A stretch of DNA of 64,000 nucleotides from assembly GCF_000182565.1 (NCBI RefSeq), contig NW_015971543.1, positions 717,397 to 781,396 on the forward strand. The letters are read 5' to 3'. The translations under genes and the position numbers were made by a program. Positions 44,248 through 55,138 of this stretch are shown here, one piece after another. Numbering within the stretch: the first letter of the stretch is position 1; each line of letters begins with the position of its first letter. Source of the DNA: Spizellomyces punctatus DAOM BR117 (Eukaryota > Chytridiomycota > Chytridiomycetes > Spizellomycetales > Spizellomycetaceae). The notes below the pieces were generated by a model. The model had not been told where the DNA came from. It worked only from the letters and a program-made list of their open reading frames with translations, and searched no databases.

Positions 44248-46006
44248 ATGAAAGCCATCCAAGTTCGAAACACAGGGGACTCCTCGGTCCTCCAGTATGT
44301 CGACGTAGACAAGCCAGCGGTATCGGCAGGTAGGCGTTGAGTGGACAAAAACTCTTCTCCCGAAGCATTAAGCTAAATATTAGACTGACATACTGCTGGC
44401 GAAATACAGGCCGCCTATTAATCAAGAATTCCTTTGTCGGTGTCAATTTCATTGATACGTAATGTGTTTCAACTTTGCGGACTTTGCTTGCGTGCCCACA
44501 AGAGTTTCTTAAAACGGGTCAAAACCGTAGTTATCATCGCAGTGGTCTTTATAAGGTTGAGCTTCCTTTCATCTTGGGCCGGTAAGCATCCCTGGGATTT
44601 AAATCATCCTGATACGAACCAAATAAACATTTTTATCGCCTCAACAAAGTGAAGCGTCTGGGATCGTGGAAGCCGTTGGTGAAGGGGTATGTTCAAAACT
44701 TGTGGGGTTAGAGGACCCCAAGTTTAATCACCCAACTCTAGGTCAGCGGTTTCGCGCAGGGTGATAGAGTCGCATATTTGTCTGCATCTACCTACGCCCA
44801 ATATACTGCGACTCCTCCCAGTAAGTGCCCTGGGTACTGAAACTACAAGATCACATCAGGAGTTGGCAGAGCATCGATGCTTAGCACTTTCCTTTTTGCA
44901 GCAAACGTAGTTCGACTTCCTCCTGAAGTGACGCTGGAGCAAGGGGCTGCCTTGCTGCTCCAAGGTGAGGATTCTTATTCGTGTACACTCAGGCTGCTTC
45001 TAACAACGTCTTTACAGGATTGACGGCACTGATGTTGGCACAGCAAGCGTATGAAGTCAAACCGGGCGATGATGTACTTGTGCATGTAATTGAAAAGCCG
45101 TTTTGCTTGTTCATTTGAATCCTTGACACTGTCCTGATCAAAGTGACTACGTCAGGCGGCGGCTGGTGGTACCGGCCAGATGTTGGTCCAAGTATGCAAG
45201 CACCTAGGTGCTCGTGTGATTGGAACCACCTCTTCTGAAGAGAAGGCTGATACGGCTCGTAGGGCTGGTGGGTGCCTTGCACTCCGCTGTTTGCCGATTA
45301 TTGCCTTTCCATCTCATCGTTGTACTATCTTCAGGAGCCGATGATATCATCCTGTACACGAAGCATGACGTCGTCCAGGAGGTACGCAAGCTTACCAACG
45401 GCCAAGGTAAGCCAATTGTGGCAAGATGCGCATGGCACGTCTGTAACCTCAAGTCTCTCTCAGGTGTGGCGGCAGTGTTTGACGGCGTAGGGAGATCAAC
45501 ATTCGACGAGTCCCTTGCATGTCTGAAGCGATTGGGGTTCATGCTGTCGTTCGGGAATGCATCTGGAAAGGTCAGTTGTGTGAATCCTCCCGTGATGATA
45601 TGTCTCAGGACTAAGTTTGAACAGGTGGATTCTATCGATATCATGAAACTTGTGCCACGTGCGATTCGTCTAATGCGACCTAGTCTGTTTGAGTTCTTAA
45701 CGACAAAAGAGGAGTTTGATGTACTTGCGAAACAGCTGATGGACTTGATGGCAGCGGGAAAGGTGGTCCTCCTATTTTCTGGACTTCCAGACTGATGCGG
45801 CTTATTAAGATTTGTGTTGCCAGGTTAAGATTGATCCTCCCATGATATATCCCCTTGAAAACGCTGCAAAAGCACATGATGTCTTGGAAGGTACAAAGAA
45901 AATCCCTTGTATGAAGTTCCTCTTGTTATCTGGGAACACTTACTTGGCATGATTGATTCTTCTAGGCCGCAAAACCCAGGGCAAACTGCTCCTGCAAATC
46001 CCTTAA
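44248..46006 (+). CDS. NADPH:quinone oxidoreductase (zeta-crystallin-like)
   Basis: Thirteen small exons (44248-44329, 44410-44458, 44543-44581, 44650-44686, 44742-44820, 44902-44964, 45018-45085, 45156-45267, 45335-45406, 45464-45570, 45625-45762, 45824-45890, 45966-46006) splice in frame to 317 aa, the normal size of QOR. Motifs in order: '[18 protein letters not shown]', 'VGVNFIDT', '[19 protein letters not shown]', 'GDRVAY', '[11 protein letters not shown]', the NADPH loop '[20 protein letters not shown]', '[17 protein letters not shown]' and the terminal '[10 protein letters not shown]'. It reduces quinones with NADPH and binds no zinc. With about one intron per 73 coding bases it is the most fragmented gene for its size here. 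It ends at the edge of the AT-rich transposon island. Confidence 0.92.
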
Positions 46007-46886
46007 TGGGTTGGAGTAGGTGTAAAGTAAGTATGATATTGCTGGGAGGTAGATATTTCACATCAGGCTGCATAAGATTGGAAATCTTTTGCACATGTTT
46101 GGCCTATAATGGCAAGACTTAAATATATATAGTTTATATTCTTTCAAAATACAAAGGTACATGAAAGGGCAAGACTAAGTGACATCAGGAAAAAGTAAAT
46201 TATTGAATATGTCCAGCTTATTATTAGAATTATAGACAGCAATGCAGCAGATTTAAACAGTAAAAATGGGTGGGCATCAGTTACCAGGCAATGGATCTTA
46301 AGTATCCACCAAGTAGAAAATGAGATTGGTAAATCAAAACTAAAGGGTTCAGGTTTGGGGCTCCATAAGAGGAAAAGTTGCAAAATTTTAAACTAGGGTT
46401 TTAGCAATGAGGGGAAGAGATAGGTAGTACAGATTAGTTTGAAAATGAGGTGGAGCTTTTGGGGTATATATATTAATGCCTGGTCCAGAGATATCAATCA
46501 CAGGGTTCATATTGACCTAAGGATAGCAATAAGAAAGCTATTTTGAAGTGATAATATTGTTATATTGCAGTAAGTACACCTTCCCAAAATCAATTCAGTA
46601 TATTTGAGGTTGCTAATTCTATTAAGAGTAATAATATTATACTGTCCCAGTACTAGAAAGTATCTCCAGCAACTTAGACTGAGAGGGAGTAGTGAATAAG
46701 CAATACTATAGAAAAAGAAATGGAGATCATAGAATTTCTACCTGACTTTGACCTCTGCTTGATATGCTTATAATAGTAGTAGATGGTGGTAAGCAGCTTG
46801 TCAAGAGTTGTGGGTGCCAGTCTTTCCAACTAAATTATTTAATAAGTGTTATAATGAACCACAGACATTCAAGCTACATTTCCAAC
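46007..46886. other. AT-rich gene-free flank of the transposon island
   Basis: AT-rich sequence with a clear composition change after the quinone reductase gene. It may hold the decayed downstream LTR of the minus-strand Copia remnant, but I could not align it confidently. Confidence 0.4.
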
Positions 46887-48725
46887 ACCCACTCAGTCAA
46901 GTACTAGTATAAAAATATAGCCTATTATTTTATAATACTGAGGTGTTTGACTTTGGGTAATGCCTTGATAAGAATATTGACAGTCTGTTTGTACATCTTT
47001 TGTCTTCAACAGCTTTCCATGAAATGGTGCTAGAAAAGAATATGTTTGGTCCCTGTGTGGCCTAACTCACCAAGAAGTATTGTGAGAGGGATAGCTCCTT
47101 TTGGCCTGATGCAGTACTGTATCAGGTAATAGGAGGGTGATGTGGGTTGCTTTTTGCTTTGCCAGTTGACTGACCTGCTGCCTATTTTGATTAAGAACTC
47201 AGTGTTTGTATTGTCATTCAGGCTGCTACTCTGGTCTGGTAACCAGCAAAGCACCAATGTAAGAACCATCATTCTGATTATAAATCTGACCAGTGGAGCA
47301 GTTGCTTCTTGGTACCCAGCTGGGACTGTTTCAACTTCTTGTGTATCTCAAATCTCTGTTGTAAAGCTAAACTGCTAAAATTCCTGACTGACAATAGTGT
47401 GTGTGTGTGATAATGTACCTTCTACCACCCTGATTTGGAACTTTATGGACTTACACACATCATCATAAATCATCCTCAGGAGTTGTCTCTTGCCAATGGC
47501 ACATGCTTCACATGGTGATATTTCCACACCCTTTTAGCCTTCTAACTGCAAGCTAGCAGGTTCCTGCCAAAGGTTTTGATGTGGCTGGCATGCAAGTACA
47601 TCAATTTGAAATACCACAATGACAGTATAACTGCTTAATAGCCTGATACAGCATCCTTGCTGATTTTAATGGGCCCTCTGACCACATACAAGTTCATTTT
47701 CAAGTCTGGGGAACAAAGTACATGTCTTTGGGAGTACAGCATCTGCTGTGTATCAAGGGTGATTTAAAACATGCCATATCACCTGAAGTATTTTGTGGTG
47801 TGGCTGACCAGACAAACTTAATCTGGTAATACTGATGTGTATTTTATGATCCAATTTTTACCTGTAAGACATGTGCTGTGAGGTACCTAGTCTCAATGCA
47901 CTAGACTGTGCCTTCAAATCCTTTTGGATTGTCATCAACCATGAGCAAGAAAGAGGAATGGCTGCTGAATGTGCTTCTTGGCTTGTGTTGGCATTTGTTT
48001 GGTGACTCCCCTAAAAGTCACTGTGTTCTTTTTAAAGTAGGGCTTCTTGCTGCAGTAAAAGCACTTCTCAGCTATCTTCTTGGCTGTCCTGTCATTTGCA
48101 AATTTCTGACCACTATCTTTGCTGAAGAATACTTTGCCATGCTTCTTCAGCCATATTTCTTCAGCCATTTTTCCTCAGCCAGCAATGGTTACATTAGAAA
48201 CTGCAGAGGTAGAGATTTGTTTCTGGCTCCAAAAGAGACTGCCTATTGCCAATCACTCTAGAAAGGCTGTAGAAATTGGTGGTGCCTTGTCTTCTTTTCC
48301 ACTTACAAAATCCATCCCCTATCTTCAATACAGTGTGATTTCCTTTCCATGCAGCCTTTACTGCCACTTCCCTTCCTATGGTGAATATCACTGAGCTTCA
48401 ATCAGGCCTCTCTTCTAGCCAGAGCCATCTATGGGAAAGGCATGGGACCAGTCACCTACCATACATGGCCCCTGCAGAGACCAGATATGACACCAGAGTA
48501 TTGAAACTTAGTGCTTGGAACACTGATTTCCCATGTAGAAACCACTTCTGAAAGGCCTAGTAATGCCTGTGACTGCTAGTAAGACTTCTGGGTGCAGTAA
48601 CTTGTGGGATAACATGCTATTAATCCTGAGACATTCAAAAGTCCCCTCTATATAACCCAGTACATTCTCCAGCCTCCCTCCACCTTTGTTTACTGTTTAT
48701 ATGCTTCATCCCACTTGTTTACATG
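46887..48725 (-). mobile_element. Decayed Copia-type retrotransposon, minus strand
   Basis: Read on the minus strand, fragments resemble the intact element next door. A gag zinc-knuckle region lies at 48168-47935 ('KCFYCSKKPYFKKN', where the knuckle His has become Tyr). RNase H pieces lie at about 47272-47030 ('KIGSRSVNWQSKKQP') and 47025-46925 (near 'ALPKVKHL'). A 'CTGAGTGGG' purine tract then meets a TGTTG LTR start at 46887. Much of protease, integrase and reverse transcriptase is missing. Many stops and frameshifts make it non-functional. A 227-bp LTR end at 48499-48725 abuts the plus-strand element. Confidence 0.7.
48499..48725 (-). repeat. Inverted Copia LTR fragment
   Basis: This is the reverse complement of the right-hand 229 bp of the neighbouring 5' LTR (49010-49238), with scattered substitutions and small indels. 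It stops exactly where the plus-strand LTR begins, so the left part of this older LTR is missing. Confidence 0.85.
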
Positions 48726-49238
48726 TGTTGAGATTCAGGCTTAAACCACGCTGTATGATCTATAAATCATGTGAGATCATGCTGGGATGTCATTAGACAG
48801 TTCACATCTGATTTGGCTAAGTTACAACATGGGGAATTGGACTTAGAATAATCAGAATGATCACAGACGTGTGTGGGAATGATTTAAAGGGGTAAATCAT
48901 CATGTAAGCACTCTTAGAAGGTCTGGAAGATTTGTGATGATCTAGATCTTCAGGTAATGTTTGCCAAGGCATGGCTGAAGCTGCTGAGCATCGCTGAGCA
49001 TGGCTGAGCATGTAAACAAGTGGGCTGAAGCATGTAAACAGTAAACAAAGGCGGAGGGAGGCTGGAGAATGTACTGGGTTATATAAAGGGGACTTTTGAA
49101 CGTCTCTGAATTAATACAAGCGTGTTATCCCACAAGTTACTGCACCCAGAAGTCTTACTAGCGGCCACAGGCATTACTAGGCCTTTCAGAAGTGATTTCT
49201 ACATGGGAAATCAGTGTTCCAAGCAGTAAGTTTCAATA
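48726..49238 (+). repeat. 5' LTR of Copia element
   Basis: This 513-bp direct repeat matches 54612-55123 with roughly 5% differences by hand alignment. It contains TATATAAA at 49080-49087, the likely Pol II promoter, and several GCTGAGCA-type short repeats at 48984-49010. The ends TGTTGA/TCAATA form an imperfect inverted repeat. Confidence 0.9.
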
Positions 49239-49253
49239 GGTTATGAGCCCTGA
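49239..49253 (+). other. Primer-binding site (half-tRNA type)
   Basis: GGTTATGAGCCC follows the LTR directly. It is complementary to the anticodon stem-loop of eukaryotic initiator methionine tRNA (GGGCTCATAACC), not to a tRNA 3' end. Drosophila copia is known to prime from such a cleaved initiator tRNA half. Confidence 0.65.
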
Positions 49254-51041
49254 TAGCTATCACTGATATTTTCCTGCTTCAAATCTCTTTTCTGACGGCC
49301 ACACCATCTTCCTGACGGACCTATCTTCTTCCCAACCTCATATTTGGACCACCTACCATACCAGGACGACTTCACCTCTTCCCCAACAACAAATCCACTC
49401 ACCAAATCAGCTCAGACATGTCAAACACGGACTTGGACACCAAACTCACGATGGAAAAGTTCAATGGCATGAACTATCACCTCTGGAAGTTCAAAATGAT
49501 GATGTTGCTGAAGGAAAAGGGGCTGTGGGGTGTGATTGAGGGGGATGAGAGCATGGAGGGAACCTCTGAGAAGGATTGGAGGAGAAGGGATGAGCAGGCA
49601 ATGGCTGTAATTGCTCTGTCACTGAGTGATGCCCAACTCATGCATGTACAGACCGCTGTAACTGCAAAAGAGGCCTGGTTAAAGCTCAGTGAGGTCCACC
49701 AAAGGAAGGGAATTGCCAGTAGGCTCTATCTAAGGAGGAAATTTCTCACTCTGAAGATGGAAGACAGCACTGGGGGCATGTTGGGACACATAAACACGGT
49801 CAGGACAATGGCTCAGCAGTTGGAGGCCATTGGGGCGCCAGTCAGTGAAGAAGACCAAGTCATCACCCTACTCTACAGCCTACCAGAGAGTTATGAACAG
49901 CTGGTGGTGTCTTTGGAGGCCAGGAGTGATTCTCTGACACTGGAATTCCTCACATCACGGCTTTTGCATGAAGAAACACGCAGGAAGGAAGCTGGGGGTG
50001 AAGGAGATAGCAAAGGGAAGGCCTTTTTCAGCAGGGATGGTGGGCAGAAGGTTGGCAAGCATGGTGGGACCAAGAAGATAGCAGGGAAGTGCTTCTATTG
50101 CAACAAGAAGGGTCACTTCAAGAAGGACTGCAGGAAGTTTCTGGCGGACACCAAACAACAAGCCAATCAAGCCAGCACCAGTCAGGCAACTCAGAATGAG
50201 TTCCTATTCTTTGCTCAGTCGGGAGATGAAACCAAAACCTCTCAGGGAGCAGTCTGGTGGATTGTGGACTCGGGTGCTTCACAGCACATGTCACACAGGA
50301 AGGATTGGATGACCAATTACATGGAGATGTCACCAATTCAAGTCCATCTGGCGGACAACAGAACAGTTCAGGCAATAGGGAAGGGCCAGATCACACTTGA
50401 GACAGGCAGAAACCGATTCTGTACCCTCAGAGATGTGTGGTTTGTTCCCAAGCTTGAAAAGAACTTGTTTTCAGTAAGAAGAGCCACTGAAAACGGTGCC
50501 AAAGTTGAGTTTGGCAGCAAGGGATGCTGTATCAAGACTTCAGATGGTCAGGAAGCAATCCAGGGAACTCTAGGCGGCGGTCTATACAAGTTTCATGCAA
50601 GAGAACATGCAAACATAGCCTCTGGAATGAGTTTGGAGCTCTGGCATCGCAGGTTAGGACACCTGAACATCAACAGCATCAAAATCTTGGCTAGGAACCA
50701 GCAGGGAAGCGGTCTGGAGGTCAAGAATCACACAGAAACATCACCATGTGAAGCCTGTGCCATTGGAAAGATCACCAGGCGCCCCTTTCCAAAGGGAGAA
50801 GCAGCTAGAGTGGCTCTACTGCTGGGGGTGGTTCACAGTGATGTGTGTGGGCCCATGAAGACACCAAGTCATGGTGGGGCAAAGTACTTTGTCACATTCA
50901 TTGATGACAAGTCAAGGATGACAGCAGTTTATCTTCTGAAGGAGAAGGGTGAGGTTCTCAGCAAATTCAAGGAGTTTGAGGCCTGGGCAACCAACTTCAC
51001 GGGGCAGAAGATCAAAACTCTCAGATCAGACAATGGGGGAG

Positions 51042-52242
51042 AGTATGTGGGCGAAGAATTCAAGAAATTCTGCAAACAGAAGGGAATTCAGCAGCGATTC
51101 AGCACCTCCTACACACCAGAGCACAATGGTGTAGCTGAGACGATGAACAGGACACTGGTGGAAATGGGAAGGTGCATGCTGCACCACAGTGGACTCAGCT
51201 ACAAGTTCTGGGGTGAGGCAATCATGACAGCGGTCTATCTCAGGAACAGGAGCCCCACTGCAGCACTCAGCAACCAATCAACACCATTTCAAGAGTTTAC
51301 AGGCAGTAAACCAGATCTCCAGCACCTCAGAGTGTTTGGCTGCATGGCCTACACTCATATTCCAAAGGAAAAGCGGTCAAAACTTGATGAGAAGGCCAAG
51401 AAAGCAGTCATGGTCAGCTACAGCACTCAGAGTAAGGCCCACAGACTGTGGGTACCTGAAATGAACCAAGTTGTCATGTCAAGGGATGTCATCTTTGATG
51501 AAAACTTGATGTGGAGCACTCAGGAGCGACTGCAGAGTGTACCACAGCAAGACCAAGAGCTACACATGCCTCTGGGAGGGGAGCCTTCAGTGNNNNNNNN
51601 NNNNNNNNNNNNNNNNNNNNNNNNNNNNNNNNNNNNNNNNNNNNNNNNNNNNNNNNNNNNNNNNNNNNNNNNNNNNNNNNNNNNNNNNNNNNAGTATGTG
51701 GGCGAAGAATTCAAGAAATTCCTGCAAACAGAAGGGATTTCAGCAGCGATTCCAGCACCTCCTACACACCAGAGCACAATGGTGTAGCTGAGACGATGAA
51801 CAGGACACTGGTGGAAATGGGAAGGTGCATGCTGCACCACAGTGGACTCAGCTACAAGTTCTGGGGTGAGGCAATCATGACAGCGGTCTATCTCAGGAAC
51901 AGGAGCCCCACTGCAGCACTCAGCAACCAATCAACACCATTTCAAGAGTTTACAGGCAGTAAACCAGATCTCCAGCACCTCAGAGTGTTTGGCTGCATGG
52001 CCTACACTCATATTCCAAAGGAAAAGCGGTCAAAACTTGATGAGAAGGCCAAGAAAGCAGTCATGGTCAGCTACAGCACTCAGAGTAAGGCCTACAGACT
52101 GTGGGTACCTGAAATGAACCAAGTTGTCATGTCAAGGGATGTCATCTTTGATGAAAACTTGATGTGGAGCACTCAGGAGCGACTGCAGAGTGTACCACAG
52201 CAAGACCAAGAGCTACACATGCCTCTGGGAGGGGAGCCTTCA
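51042..52242 (+). repeat. Direct duplication flanking an assembly gap
   Basis: Bases 51042-51589 and 51693-52242 are nearly identical integrase segments. The second copy has two single-base insertions and a substitution within its first 60 bp and one further substitution. This looks like two contig ends that overlap but were not merged. Confidence 0.9.
51593..51692. other. Assembly gap, 100 N
   Basis: Exactly 100 Ns, the conventional length for a gap of unknown size between contigs. Confidence 0.97.
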
Positions 52243-53484
52243 TTCTTGGATGACCAAGAAGGGCTAGGGATGGTTCAAGAGACTCAGAGACCATCTAGCA
52301 TCACTCCAGACAACTCTTCAGCATCAGAAGATGATGGGGACGACTTCCAGGATGCTGAGGAAGTGCCAGAACTCAGCAGGAAGAGTGCCAGATTTCACAA
52401 ACCACTGGGAGAGTGGTGGATTGCAAAGCCAACTCAGTCAAATCTGGTGTTTGCTTTCACCATTGGGGAAGTTCCACAGGAAGAACCCAGCACTCTGGCT
52501 GAAGCTAGGACCAGACATGATGCCAAACAGTGGGAGGCGGCTGTCAAAGCAGAATATGACTCTCTGATGGAGAATCAGACATGGGACTTAGTCAAACTAC
52601 CACCAGGAAGATCTACAGTTGGCTGCAAGTGGGTTTTCAAGCTGAAACTCAAGTCAGATGGCTCTGTAGAGCGCTACAAGGCCAGACTGGTAGCCAAAGG
52701 ATACTCCCAAGTTGAAGGACTGGACTACAAGGAGACATTTGCCCCAGTAGTCAAGTTTGCAACAATCAGGATGGTCCTGACACTAGCAGCTATGAAGGAC
52801 ATGGAGATTCACCAAATGGATGTCAAAACAGCATTCTTGAATGGGACCATTGAGGAGGACATCTACATGGACCAACCAGAAGGCTTCACCACGGAAAAAG
52901 GACTTGTCTGCAAGCTAAAGAAGAGTTTGTATGGGTTAAAGCAAGCTCCAAGAGCCTGGAACAAAGTCATTGATGGGCAACTCAAAGAACTTGGCTTTGA
53001 AAGGTGTGAATCAGACCACGGGCTGTACATCAACAAGAAGATGGGCATCCACCTTATCCTATATGTGGATGACCTTATTCTGGCATCAAAGGACGACCAG
53101 GAGTTGTTAAAACTCAAAGAAGAACTCAAGAAGCAGTTCAAGATGGCTGATATGGGCCAGTTAGAGCATTTTCTCGGCATTCAAGTGGTCAGGGACAGAG
53201 CCAACAGGTCAATCTGGCTCTCCCAACAGCGGTACCTCGGTCAAACATTGAAGAAATTCAATATGAGTAACAGCAAACCAGTTGCCACACCACTAGAGAA
53301 TGGCCAGAAGCTCACCAAGGCCATGTCACCACAAACTGAGGCAGAACAGCAAGAAATGAACGGGGTTCCTTTCAGAAGTGCTGTTGGAAGTCTCATTTAT
53401 GCAATGCTGGGCACCAGACCAGACATAGCAGCAGCAGTTGGATCAGTTAGCCAGTACCTTTCCAACCCCGGACATCAGCACTGG

Positions 53485-54034
53485 TGTGACAGAATTCTTC
53501 TGTCAGTGCTATGGTTATACTGGTTAGATGTGGTTCCAAACTAGTGGTCACATGACTTTGCTGATGGTGTCAGCATTCATTTGACCAGAATTAGATAAAT
53601 AAGCAGATTTAGCCATTCCCGGCTAAATTAGATGAGTATCCTGACACACTAGCATCTGCCCCTTTTAATCAAGTGGCACAGTGTATTTAGGATGACTTGT
53701 CTCACTTGTGATTGGCTATAAATGGTGCAATAGGCTGACAAATAGTTTAGGATGACATGTACAAGATCTGATTGGTTGCAAATGGTGCAATAGGCTGACA
53801 AATAGTTTAGGATGACATGTATGAGTTCTGATTGGTTGCAAATGGTGCAATAGGCTGACAAATAGTTTAGGATGATGTGGGTGAGATCTGATTGGGTAGT
53901 TAGGATATAGCATTTGTCAGCACCTTTGTCTATAAAAAGAGGACCTCTCTGAGGCCCCTCAAAGAAAAATAACAAGTAGTAACCAAGTCTTCCCTAGTTT
54001 TCTGTTGTCTTCTTGTCCCTGCTAGCCTGTTACA
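53485..54034 (+). mobile_element. Solo LTR of a second retrotransposon family
   Basis: A 550-bp block begins TGTGACAG and ends CTGTTACA (near-perfect 8-bp terminal inverted repeat). It is flanked by the perfect pentamer ACTGG at 53480-53484 and 54035-54039. Removing the block and one ACTGG restores a continuous RT-RNase H frame of the host Copia element. It has a TATAAAAAG at 53932-53940 and no coding sequence, as expected for a solo LTR left by recombination. Orientation is taken from the TATA box. Confidence 0.92.
53710..53889 (+). repeat. Three 60-bp tandem repeats in the solo LTR
   Basis: Units start with GATTGG at 53710, 53770 and 53830 and share the core GCAATAGGCTGACAAATAG. A partial unit precedes at about 53690. 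Each carries a CCAAT box in reverse (ATTGG), so they resemble U3 enhancer repeats. Confidence 0.9.
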
Positions 54035-54602
54035 ACTGGATAGCAGTCAAATGGATCATGTGGTACCTGAATGGCACCACAGACCTAGGACTTCAACTGG
54101 GCGGCATTCAGAGCAAGTGGGAGCTATCTGCATACTCTGATGCAGATTGGGGCAGTGATTTGGACTTCAGGAAGTCTACCACTGGCTTCTTAGTCAAGAT
54201 TGGCAGCAGTACAGTCAGCTGGCAAAGTAAGAGGCAACCTACAGTCACTCTATCATCAGCAGAGTCAGAGTACATGGCTCTTTGTCAAGCTACCAAGGAA
54301 GTTATCTGGTTCAGAACACTTCTAGGCAAGCTAGGACATCAGCAAAGTGGTCCTACAACATTGTATGGTGACAATCAGGGTGCCATAGCACTTGCCAACA
54401 ACCCAACACATCATGCAAGGACCAAACACATTGATGTGCGGCACCACTTCATCAGACAAGCAGTAGAAGACAAGAAAATCAGCCTCAAGTACTGTCAGAC
54501 AGAAGAAATGATGGCTGACATTCTCACCAAGGCTCTACCCAAGACAAGGCACCTTAAACTTTGTGGTAAAATGGGTCTCTGTCGGAAATCAGATGATTCA
54601 CT

Positions 54603-54611
54603 GAGTGGGAG
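54603..54611 (+). other. Polypurine tract of Copia element
   Basis: GAGTGGGAG lies directly before the TGTTA start of the 3' LTR, the expected site of plus-strand priming. Only one pyrimidine interrupts it. Confidence 0.6.
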
Positions 54612-55123
54612 TGTTAAGATTCAGGCTTAAACCATGCTATATGATCTATAAATCATGTGAGATCATGCTGGGATGTCATTAGACAGTTCACATCTGATCT
54701 GGCTAAGTTACAATGTGGGGAATTGGACTTGGAGTAATCAGAATGATCACAGGTGCATGTGTGAATGATTTAAAGGGGTAAACCATCATGTAAGCACTCT
54801 TAGAAGGTCTGGAAGGTTGTTGATGATCTAGATCTTCAGGTAATGTTTGCCAAGGCATGGCTGAAGCTGCTGAGCACTGCTGAGCACGGCTGAGCATGTA
54901 AACAAGTGGGCTGAAGCATGTAAACAGTAAACAAAGGCAGAGGGAGGCTGGAGAATGTACTGGGTTATATAAAGGGGGCTTTTGAATGTCTCTGGCTTAA
55001 TACAAGCATGTTATCCCACAAGTTACTGCACCCAGAAGTCTTACTAGCGGCCACAGGCATTACTAGGCCTTTCAGAAGTGATTTCTACATGGGAAATTAG
55101 TGTTCCAAGCACTAAGTTCAATA
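54612..55123 (+). repeat. 3' LTR of Copia element
   Basis: A 512-bp partner of the 5' LTR. Differences are mostly transitions, and several fall at CpG positions (for example ACGCTG to ATGCTA, AGCGTG to AGCATG, GGCGG to GGCAG). Confidence 0.9.
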
Positions 55124-55138
55124 CTAAGTGCTAGGTTC

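Larger units (their letters stand above)
49418..54630 (+). pseudogene. Copia gag-pol polyprotein, interrupted
   Basis: The frame opens at ATG 49418. In order it shows a gag UBN2/DUF4219-like start ('KFNGMNYHLWKFKMMM'), a zinc knuckle C-x2-C-x4-H-x4-C ('CFYCNKKGHFKKDC'), an aspartic protease 'WIVDSGASQHMS', a pre-integrase 'LWHRRLGHLN', an integrase core with 'HSDVCGP' and 'LRSDNGGEY', RT with 'MDVKTAFLNG', 'LYGLKQAPRAWN' and 'LILYVDDLI', and RNase H with 'YSDADWGSD' and 'TLSSAESEYMAL'. This is the Pseudoviridae order. The frame is broken by 100 Ns at 51593-51692 (with a duplicated flank) and by a 550-bp insertion at 53485 that adds a stop shortly downstream. RNase H resumes in frame at 54040 after the target duplication. 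Apart from these two breaks the frame is open, so it was intact until recently or is an assembly blend. Confidence 0.88.
48726..55123 (+). mobile_element. Ty1/Copia LTR retrotransposon with both LTRs
   Basis: The element runs from TGTTGA (48726) to TCAATA (55123), with LTRs of 513 and 512 bp in direct orientation, a primer-binding site at once after the 5' LTR, a purine tract before the 3' LTR and one gag-pol frame in Copia order (gag, protease, integrase, RT, RNase H). Flanking pentamers ACATG and CTAAG differ, so no target duplication is visible. The internal part is interrupted by an assembly gap and by a solo LTR of another family. Confidence 0.9.

Noticed and set aside
53710-53889. CRISPR-like repeat array
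   Set aside because: The units are contiguous with no unique spacers and lie inside a eukaryotic LTR.
53485-54034. Intron or spacer internal to Copia
   Set aside because: Terminal inverted repeats and the ACTGG duplication show it is an insertion.
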